This document shows, one piece after another, positions 1 through 4,250 of a DNA stretch of 6,586 bases (the first letter of the stretch is position 1; each line of letters starts with the position of its first letter). Both the position numbers and the translations under genes were made by a program. The DNA comes from RGIG426 sp045639905 (GTDB taxonomy: Bacteria > Bacillota > Clostridia > Oscillospirales > Acutalibacteraceae), in contig JAZUDZ010000048.1 of the NCBI GenBank assembly GCA_045639905.1, positions 1-6,586 of the forward strand, in the 5' to 3' direction. A model generated the notes under the pieces. The model had not been told where the DNA came from, did no database searches, and saw nothing but the letters and a program-made list of their open reading frames with translations.

Positions 1-111
1 CTCAATCGGCTTGTCATCGTGGATGTACTCATTCCGAGCTGTCACAAGACATGCAACCAGTAGTCGGTGATCAAAGTCATCTAAATAGATGCGTTTTCGT
101 TTGGTTTTCAA
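1..111 (-). CDS. Partial small charged protein, paralogue of the 294-482 gene (runs off the left edge)
   Basis: This is the first 37 codons of a minus-strand gene that continues beyond the window. The reading contains YLDDF, HRLLV and TARNEYIHDDKPIE, matching the gene at 294-482 almost residue for residue, so the two are paralogues. I chose the TTG at 109-111 as start. It lies 8 nt after a perfect AAGGAGG (complement of 120-126) and aligns exactly with the ATG of the paralogue. The in-frame ATG at 115-117 sits only 2 nt from that site, which is too close for efficient initiation. Small proteins of this type often precede tnpV or other mobile-element genes in Clostridia, which is recalled knowledge; their function is unknown to me. 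A second tnpV-like gene may follow to the left, outside the window. Confidence 0.75.
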   Translation of the reverse strand, partial: MKTKRKRIYLDDFDHRLLVACLVTARNEYIHDDKPIE

Positions 112-293
112 GTTCATCGCCTCCTTGTGGTTATATTGTAATCGATGAAAAAAGGAAAAACGAATGTGTGGACAAAAAGAAATACCGAGAATAGCATTTT
201 TGCCTTTCTGAGCGTTTTTCTATATCTGTTAATCCACACATTCGATTTATAGCCCTCTTTCGCCTACAATATAGGCACAAGGAGGCGATAGCT
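112..293. promoter_or_regulatory. Mirrored divergent promoter region between the two paralogues
   Basis: The two halves are near mirror images. Reading outward, each side carries the 12-mer TCCACACATTCG (234-245 on +, complement of 161-172 on -), then 19 or 20 nt, then TACAATATA (265-273 on +; complement of 132-140 on -), then 8 nt after TACAAT the SD AAGGAGG (279-285; complement of 120-126). TACAAT is a good -10 candidate, but no convincing TTGACA lies 17 nt upstream; the conserved 12-mer sits just upstream of that position. It may therefore be an activator or repressor box, or a non-canonical -35. The conserved positions are seen directly; the regulatory reading is inference. Confidence 0.6.
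161..245. repeat. 12-bp perfect inverted repeat CGAATGTGTGGA / TCCACACATTCG
   Basis: The arms are at 161-172 and 234-245, separated by 61 bp. Each arm has nearly the same spacing (20 or 19 nt) to the TACAAT of its own outward promoter. They behave as two copies of one promoter-associated box rather than as a hairpin. The regulator is not identified. Confidence 0.6.
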
Positions 294-482
294 ATGAAAG
301 AGAAACGAAAATATTTCTATTTGGACGATTTTGAGCACAGATTGCTGGTCGGGTGCCTTATGACAGCTCGGAATGAGTACATCCACGATGACAAGCCGAT
401 TGAGGACGTCAATGAACTGATACTGAAAATCATTGATGCTCCGACAAAGAAACTGCGGGTTATCGTGAAGGAGGACGCATAA
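294..482 (+). CDS. Small charged protein upstream of tnpV (62 aa, function unknown)
   Basis: A complete 62-residue soluble protein with no signal peptide or membrane segment. It has a basic, aromatic N-terminus (MKEKRKYFYLDDF), a central HRLLV helix, and a C-terminal stretch ending in a predicted helix and strand (ELILKIID, KKLRVIVKEDA). AAGGAGG at 279-285 lies 8 nt before the ATG, making the start secure. Its stop overlaps the tnpV start by one base (TAATG at 480-484), so the two are almost certainly cotranscribed and translationally coupled. I recall similar small proteins before tnpV-type genes in clostridial mobile elements, but know no function. The paralogue at 1-111 is divergent, and 44 bp of both genes (361-404 here) are identical. 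Confidence 0.8.
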   Translation: MKEKRKYFYLDDFEHRLLVGCLMTARNEYIHDDKPIEDVNELILKIIDAPTKKLRVIVKEDA

Positions 483-856
483 TGGAAAAGTACATCACGG
501 ATGAACGCACCGGGCTGAAATACGAGTTGGTCGGAGATTATTACCTCATTGCCGGTGATGACAAGCCGGAACAGCGTCCAATAGGGGTATGGGGACAACG
601 GCACTTGCGGTATCTGAAAAAACACCGCAGAACAGTTTACGCTGAACTGCTGACAAGCGGAAAACTAAATGATTATCTCGCTGATCTCAATGAACAGGCG
701 GAGGAAATGTTCTTTCGGCTGGTAAATGAGTTTGCCGAAAATGAAGGTATTACGGAAACGCTCAAAGCAGAAAATCAAATTCTTTGGGTGCAGCGGATGA
801 ACGCAGTACGGGAAACGGCAATGGAGATCGCCAATAATGACCTGATTTACGCATAA
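482..856 (+). CDS. tnpV: TnpV-family transposon-encoded protein
   Basis: A 124-aa protein recognisable as TnpV, the small accessory protein of Tn4451/Tn4453-like mobilisable transposons of Clostridia. Seen here are the N-terminal Y-E-L-V-G-D-Y-Y-L motif (about residues 14-22), the central RHLRYLKKHRRTVYAELLTSGKL block (about 40-62), typical of the family, and a C-terminal helical region with LKAENQILWVQRMN (about 95-108) and a final NDLIYA. Length fits the family. Its role is not established; it is not the recombinase (TnpX, a large serine recombinase, does that). The SD AAGGAGG at 468-474 is 7 nt before the ATG and lies inside the preceding gene. No recombinase or resistance gene of the element is in the window, so this is either one end of an element or a remnant. 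Confidence 0.85.
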   Translation: MEKYITDERTGLKYELVGDYYLIAGDDKPEQRPIGVWGQRHLRYLKKHRRTVYAELLTSGKLNDYLADLNEQAEEMFFRLVNEFAENEGITETLKAENQILWVQRMNAVRETAMEIANNDLIYA

Positions 857-860
857 TAGC

Positions 861-894
861 GCACGGCGGTGGGGAGCAATCCCTGCCGCCGTGC
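861..894. terminator. GC-rich hairpin between convergent tnpV and MATE genes
   Basis: GCACGGCGG (861-869) pairs perfectly with CCGCCGTGC (886-894). The stem extends inward after one mismatch through GGGGA/TCCCT around a GCAA loop. It begins 4 nt after the tnpV stop and ends 4 nt before the MATE stop, the right place for a bidirectional terminator. Neither side has a good run of Ts, so intrinsic termination is plausible but not certain. Confidence 0.55.
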
Positions 895-898
895 ATCA

Positions 899-2236
899 TT
901 ACGTATGTTTCCATTCCCCGCTCCTATAAAGCAGAAATGATAGTACCGCCGCCACGCTCCATCCGATAGGCCATGCAAGCCATATTCCGGTCGAGCCGAG
1001 CGATGTTCGAGATAACGTCATTGCCAAAGCAACCCGCAAAATGAGATCGGTGAATGTGGCTGTCATAAATTTTTTCATCATTCCTGCTCCGCGCAGTACG
1101 CCGTCTGAAACAAGTTTGGCGGATATGATAAAGTAGAACGGTGAAACAATCCGCAAAAATTCGATGCCGCTTTTTAACGCTTCTGCGCTTGGAGTATCAA
1201 GGAACAGCGTAACGAGATATCTGCCGGCAAAGAAATATGCACTGGCAAACGGAATACAAAGCAGCCAAACAAGTTTTATTCCTGCCTTGTAGCCATTTTT
1301 CACTCTCGGTAATTTATTTGCACCGATATTCTGCGCAGTGAAATTGGAGATACCGTTTCCAAGTGTCGTAAACGATGTGATCACAAGATTATTCAGCTTT
1401 ACCGATGCTGAATATCCGGCAATAACTCCTGTTCCAAATGTATTGATTACACCTTGTATGAGAATGTTGCCGACGGAAATAAAACTCTGCTGGAGCATAC
1501 TTGGAACGGCTATCCTTGCCATCTTCCCGAGAAGTGTCCACGAAAACAAGATGAATTTCCCGGTTTTTATGTCTCTAAGCCGTCTGAATACAAAGACAAG
1601 AGCAAGAATACAACTTATACCTTGACACAAAAACGTTGCCCAAGCAACACCGTCAACGCCATGCGTAAATACGGATGAAAATGCGGTCGTAAAGAGAATG
1701 TCAACACCGATATTGGCAAGTGACGAACACATAAGAAACAGAAACGGTGTTTTTGAATCGCCGAGTGCAGAGAAAATTCCGGTTGCAACATTGTAGAAGA
1801 AAACGAAAGGTAATCCCCAAATATAAATATCGAGATACAATTTTGATGCCGGAAGAATTTCCGGCGGCGTATGTATCAAAGTCAATAGTTCTTCGCTGAA
1901 AACAATACCGATAGTCATCAAAAGCAAGCACAGAGCCCCGCTTGCTATCATTGTTGTGGTGACGGCTGATTTAAGATCACGGAGCTTTCCGGCACCGAAT
2001 AATTGAGATACGATCACCGAGCATCCGATATTACACCCGAAAGCGAACGCAATAAAAACAAGCGTTATTTCATAACTGTTGCCGACAGCGGCGAGCGCGT
2101 TTTCACCAACAAATTTACCGGCGACAAAGCTATCGGCTATATTGTAAAGCTGCTGAAAAATAATGCTTCCGAAAAGTGGGAGGCAGAATCGCCAAAGAAT
2201 CGAACTCGGATTTCCCACCGTAAGATCCTTATTCAT
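899..2236 (-). CDS. MATE family efflux transporter
   Basis: A 445-aa polytopic membrane protein of the multidrug and toxic compound extrusion (MATE) family, which exports drugs or metabolites in exchange for Na+ or H+. The length is normal and about twelve hydrophobic helices are visible. Family features include the N-terminal ILWRFCLPLFGSIIFQQLY helix, the NIADSFVAGKFVGENALAAVG loop region (about residues 32-52), and a second, homologous half beginning near residue 235 (KMARIAVPSMLQQSFISVG), as expected of two MatE repeats. The helical pattern resembles the DinF/MepA-like branch of bacterial MATEs. The SD GGAGGG (complement of 2242-2247) is 5 nt from the ATG. The start overlaps the stop of the upstream small membrane gene by 8 nt, indicating coupling. 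The divergent LysR gene is the likely regulator. The substrate cannot be told from sequence. Confidence 0.93.
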   Translation of the reverse strand: MNKDLTVGNPSSILWRFCLPLFGSIIFQQLYNIADSFVAGKFVGENALAAVGNSYEITLVFIAFAFGCNIGCSVIVSQLFGAGKLRDLKSAVTTTMIASGALCLLLMTIGIVFSEELLTLIHTPPEILPASKLYLDIYIWGLPFVFFYNVATGIFSALGDSKTPFLFLMCSSLANIGVDILFTTAFSSVFTHGVDGVAWATFLCQGISCILALVFVFRRLRDIKTGKFILFSWTLLGKMARIAVPSMLQQSFISVGNILIQGVINTFGTGVIAGYSASVKLNNLVITSFTTLGNGISNFTAQNIGANKLPRVKNGYKAGIKLVWLLCIPFASAYFFAGRYLVTLFLDTPSAEALKSGIEFLRIVSPFYFIISAKLVSDGVLRGAGMMKKFMTATFTDLILRVALAMTLSRTSLGSTGIWLAWPIGWSVAAVLSFLLYRSGEWKHT

Positions 2237-2507
2237 TTATACCCTCCCTGCTTTCTTTATGTTTATAGAAAGCAAGAACGGCGGAAATGCAGGATAAAGC
2301 AGTGCCGATTCCGTAGAGAACAGCGAGAAGGTCTGCGCCTTGCGTTATTTTCCAGACGGTTCCAGCCGCAAATCCGAGTTCCATTGAAATGGTGGTAAAT
2401 CTTTCCACTCCGGTTCCCCGGCTTTTCCTTTTGAATTGATTGATAATCAGAAACATCAGCCCAATGCAAAATGAAACCGCCATTAACATTTCCAATACTT
2501 TTCCCAT
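2229..2507 (-). CDS. Small membrane protein, first gene of the MATE operon
   Basis: A 92-aa hydrophobic protein that I do not recognise as a named family. It has a hydrophobic helix near residues 7-25 (MLMAVSFCIGLMFLIINQF), a basic loop (KRKSRGTG, about 26-34), a weaker hydrophobic stretch (about 43-53), and a strong helix near 57-82, then a charged tail (KHKESREGINE). This suggests two or three membrane spans. Its TAA lies within the start region of the MATE gene (8-nt overlap), so the two should be coupled and may act together, for instance as an accessory subunit; that is inference. The start is uncertain. No strong SD precedes this ATG (a weak GGAAAG lies about 12 nt upstream), and Met7 or Met9 are alternatives. 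The overlap and promoter make it likely to be a real gene. Confidence 0.7.
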   Translation of the reverse strand: MGKVLEMLMAVSFCIGLMFLIINQFKRKSRGTGVERFTTISMELGFAAGTVWKITQGADLLAVLYGIGTALSCISAVLAFYKHKESREGINE

Positions 2508-2547
2508 TTGAATCGCATTCTTTCCGTAACCAAATTTCCCAAAGCTA

Positions 2548-2576
2548 TTGACGGATGGTTACGGTTATATTATAAT
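2548..2576 (+). promoter_or_regulatory. Sigma-A type promoter of the lysR gene
   Basis: TTGACG (2548-2553), a 17-nt spacer and TATAAT (2571-2576) form a near-consensus promoter. The start would be near 2583, about 60 nt before the lysR ATG. A second TATAAT at 2610-2615 lacks a good -35 and is less likely. The -10 shares four bases with the opposing -10, so the two polymerases should exclude each other. Confidence 0.7.
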
Positions 2577-2597
2577 AGCGTCGCAGACATATGTAAA
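2569..2597 (-). promoter_or_regulatory. Sigma-A type promoter of the small membrane protein/MATE operon
   Basis: On the minus strand, TTTACA (complement of 2592-2597) and TATAAT (complement of 2569-2574) are 17 nt apart: a 5/6 -35 and a perfect -10. Transcription would begin near 2562, giving a leader of about 54 nt. The -10 overlaps the -10 of the divergent lysR promoter, and the -35 lies inside a LysR-type box. Confidence 0.7.
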
Positions 2598-2605
2598 ATG
2601 TATGT
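2587..2605. promoter_or_regulatory. Candidate LysR-type operator (ACATA-N9-TATGT)
   Basis: The dyad ACATA (2587-2591) / TATGT (2601-2605) contains the T-N11-A arrangement typical of LysR-type regulator sites (T2590, A2602). It overlaps the MATE-operon -35 and lies just downstream of the predicted lysR start. A protein bound here could act on both promoters. Seen by eye; AT-rich sequence makes chance dyads fairly likely. Confidence 0.45.
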
Positions 2606-2643
2606 TTGATATAATAATTATTCTATTTTGATATGGTGAGAAA

Positions 2644-3537
2644 ATGAATATCAGTTTTGATTACTACCGGGTGTTCTATTACGTTGCCAAGTACAAAAAC
2701 ATAACGCTTGCATCAAATGCCCTGAACTATAATCAGCCAAATGTTACAAGAACGATTAAGAATCTTGAAGGGGCACTCGGCTGTACACTGTTTGTCCGCA
2801 CAAACAGAGGTGTTACCCTTACGGCAGAAGGGGAAAAGCTTTATGAGCATATTCGTATTGCAGTAGAACATATTGAAATGGCAGAGACGGAAATCGAAGG
2901 CGAAAGATCTCTGCAAAGCGGGATCGTTTCGGTCGGTGCAACAGAGGTGGCTCTTCGGTGTTTTCTTTTACCGGTGTTGAATGAATTCCGTTGTAAATAT
3001 CCGGGTATCAGGTTGAACATTTCAAATAATACAACATTGCAGGCAATCGCATCCCTAAAAAGCGGGCTCGTGGATATGGCCGTCGTAACAACACCTACCG
3101 GAGAGATGAAAGATTTGAAATCTGTCTTGCTGAAAGATGTTCGTGAAATCGCAGTATGTGGGGATGCCTTTCGCGATCTGACCGAAAAAACATTGTCACT
3201 TGGTGAGCTTGCCGCTTATCCGATTATTTCTTTAGGACGGAAAGCCAAAACATATGAAATGTATCAGAATTGGTTTGCCGGGAACAATGTAGAATTTTCG
3301 CCGGATATAGAAGCGGCGACAGCCGATCAGATTCTTCCGATGGTTAAGAACAATCTCGGTATTGGTTTTGTCCCGGAAGAGTTTTTGAAAGGAGAGGACA
3401 GCAGCGGGATTCACTGTCTGAAATTGGTAGAAAACACACCGGTACGATCTATCGTGATATTGAAGCGTCGAGGATGTTCGTTGAGCATTGCAGCACAAAA
3501 GATGTGGGAGATTTGCAAAGAAAACGGCGAATTTTAA
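2644..3537 (+). CDS. LysR family transcriptional regulator
   Basis: A 297-aa DNA-binding regulator of standard LysR length. Residues about 3-62 form the winged helix-turn-helix: FDYYRVFYYVAKYKNITLAS, then the recognition helix NYNQPNVTRTIKNLEGALGC and the wing region TLFVRTNRGVTLTAEG. Residues about 92-295 form the substrate-binding domain, beginning SGIVSVGATE and including YPGIRLNISNNTT, LKSGLVDMAVVTT and LGIGFVPEEF. The inducer is unknown. Its position divergent from the small membrane protein/MATE operon, with shared promoter DNA and a T-N11-A dyad, indicates that it controls that operon and probably itself. The SD is GGTGAG at 2635-2640, with a short 3-nt spacer. No terminator is visible after its stop; the next promoter starts 1 nt later. 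Confidence 0.93.
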   Translation: MNISFDYYRVFYYVAKYKNITLASNALNYNQPNVTRTIKNLEGALGCTLFVRTNRGVTLTAEGEKLYEHIRIAVEHIEMAETEIEGERSLQSGIVSVGATEVALRCFLLPVLNEFRCKYPGIRLNISNNTTLQAIASLKSGLVDMAVVTTPTGEMKDLKSVLLKDVREIAVCGDAFRDLTEKTLSLGELAAYPIISLGRKAKTYEMYQNWFAGNNVEFSPDIEAATADQILPMVKNNLGIGFVPEEFLKGEDSSGIHCLKLVENTPVRSIVILKRRGCSLSIAAQKMWEICKENGEF

Positions 3538-3538
3538 C

Positions 3539-3567
3539 TTGACTTTTTGCACGATTAGTGATAAAAT
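3539..3567 (+). promoter_or_regulatory. Promoter of the B12-riboswitch transcript
   Basis: TTGACT (3539-3544), 17 nt, TAAAAT (3562-3567). The predicted start is near 3574, about 25 nt before the riboswitch P1 strand. It begins 1 nt after the lysR stop, so the riboswitch operon has its own promoter, though lysR read-through is possible. Confidence 0.65.
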
Positions 3568-3598
3568 AATATAAAATTGAATACTCGATATAAGAAGA

Positions 3599-3797
3599 TA
3601 CGGTTTGAAAAGTTGTTAACTGAGTAGATGTAAAAGGGAATCCGGTTCGAATCCGGAACAACCGCCATTACTGTATTTGACACATTGGGGACAGAATAAG
3701 CCATTGGCGTACTTTGTGGAAACGCGGATACTCTGAGAAGGTTTGTCCCTTAATGCGGCATTATGCCGCCTGATCATAAGTCAGGATACCTGCCGTA
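3599..3797 (+). ncRNA. Cobalamin (B12) riboswitch aptamer
   Basis: The conserved core is easy to read: AAAAGGGAATCCGG (3632-3645) with CCGG pairing back at 3653-3656, then AACAACCGCCATTACTGT (3657-3674, the equivalent of the family's CAGCCCCCGCTACTGT), then AAGCCATTGG (3698-3707), and the B12 box AAGTCAGGATACCTGCC (3778-3794). Closing stem P1 can form between TACGG (3599-3603) and CCGTA (3793-3797). Internal stems are GGGACA/TGTCCC (3688-3693 / 3744-3749) and GCGGCA/TGCCGC (3755-3760 / 3764-3769). Aptamers of this family bind adenosyl- or other cobalamins and usually switch off downstream corrinoid uptake or synthesis genes when B12 is abundant. Two intrinsic terminators follow. The ligand subtype cannot be decided by eye. 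Confidence 0.93.
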
Positions 3798-3830
3798 ACT
3801 TCTGAGGTTAAACACAATTTGGGCGTGAAG

Positions 3831-3883
3831 AGTGCAACCGATTTATCTGCCGATTTCGGCGGTATTACGGGTGCACTTTTTTT
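3831..3883 (+). terminator. Intrinsic terminator 1, likely riboswitch expression platform
   Basis: AGTGCA-A-CCG (3831-3840) pairs with CGG-G-TGCACT (3868-3877), with one mismatch. A small inner hairpin GCCGATTTCGGC (3849-3860) caps it, and seven Ts follow (3877-3883). It starts about 34 nt after the aptamer, the normal place for a riboswitch terminator. I could not identify the competing antiterminator by eye. Confidence 0.8.
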
Positions 3884-3925
3884 GCCCGAAATACTGTCTT
3901 TTGTCGTTATGCGGTAAATCCGTTG

Positions 3926-3960
3926 TACTCTTTCCTCCTTGTGTGGAAAGAGTATTTTTT
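3926..3960 (+). terminator. Intrinsic terminator 2, directly upstream of the 80-aa gene
   Basis: A perfect 10-bp stem, TACTCTTTCC (3926-3935) with GGAAAGAGTA (3945-3954), a 9-nt loop and six Ts (3955-3960). The stem and loop carry CCTCCTT (3934-3940), which is exactly complementary to the SD AAGGAGG at 3969-3975 of the next gene. The element could therefore also hide the ribosome binding site in an alternative fold. Confidence 0.85.
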
Positions 3961-3981
3961 ATGCAGGAAAGGAGGTGCGAA

Positions 3982-4224
3982 ATGACGGAGGAAGAAAAAG
4001 TTGCTTTGGCGAAGGAACAGCTTTTATCGAAATATGCTGAGCTTGGACGGATTCCTCAAAAGAAAGACTTTGATGAAGCCACAAGGTCACGCATAAAGGC
4101 GTTTCTCGGTCCGTGGCCGAGAGCTCTTGAAAAAGCGGGATTAAAGGAACCGCCGGAACCGAAATCTCGCACCTATGCTGCGTCGAAAGGACGACGTAAA
4201 AAAACAAAACACAAAAATAGGTAA
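3982..4224 (+). CDS. Small basic protein with homing-endonuclease-associated (HNH_repeat-like) module
   Basis: An 80-aa protein. Residues about 7-53 (ALAKEQLLSKYAELGRIPQ ... FLGPWPRALEKAGL) match the pattern of the homing-endonuclease-associated repeat: a helix, LGR-x-P, a short helix containing F, then a G-x-W-x-x-A-L-x-x-A-G-L motif. This small DNA-binding module is usually found beside HNH or LAGLIDADG nucleases or in regulators. The tail (about 58-80) is strongly basic (KGRRKKTKHKNR). No nuclease domain is present. The start was chosen because AAAGGAGGTG (3968-3977) lies just upstream; the frame is open back to 3832, but that longer start would lie in terminator 1 and has no SD. It sits between the riboswitch and the surface-protein gene (26-nt gap), so it should be B12-controlled. 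It could be a regulator; function unknown. Confidence 0.75.
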   Translation: MTEEEKVALAKEQLLSKYAELGRIPQKKDFDEATRSRIKAFLGPWPRALEKAGLKEPPEPKSRTYAASKGRRKKTKHKNR

Positions 4225-4250
4225 AACATGAAAAAAGGAGAACATTCGCT

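Larger units (their letters stand above)
1..404. repeat. 44-bp perfect inverted repeat (arms 1-44 and 361-404)
   Basis: Bases 1-44 are the exact reverse complement of 361-404, both inside the coding sequence of the paralogous small genes. By my hand alignment, the coding DNA just before the repeat, on the promoter side of both genes, is only about 70% identical (45 of 64 positions). Identity then jumps to 100% for the whole 44 bp and may continue left of base 1. The inner 316 bp hold both promoters and both 5' ends, so recombination between the arms would swap the promoters and N-termini of the two genes. A contig-end assembly artefact could give the same pattern. Confidence 0.8.

Noticed and set aside
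2003..2398. Plus-strand 131-aa open frame
   Set aside because: It is antisense to the MATE gene start and the small membrane gene, both of which have clear coding features; no family is recognised.
3612..3667. tRNA-like 3' end: TCCGG-TTCGAAT-CCGGA arm followed by ACAACCGCCA
   Set aside because: There is no anticodon arm, the 3' spacing is one base short for a tRNA, and the same bases are the conserved core of the cobalamin riboswitch, whose B12 box follows at 3778-3794.
120..3943. Shared 10-mer CCTCCTTGTG at 120-129 and 3934-3943
   Set aside because: The first copy is the reverse complement of an SD region, the second is in a terminator; a short match of SD-like sequence is expected by chance.
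3832..3981. N-terminal extension of the 80-aa gene to an ATG at 3832
   Set aside because: It would translate through both terminators, has no SD, and includes low-plausibility sequence; the ATG at 3982 has a strong SD.
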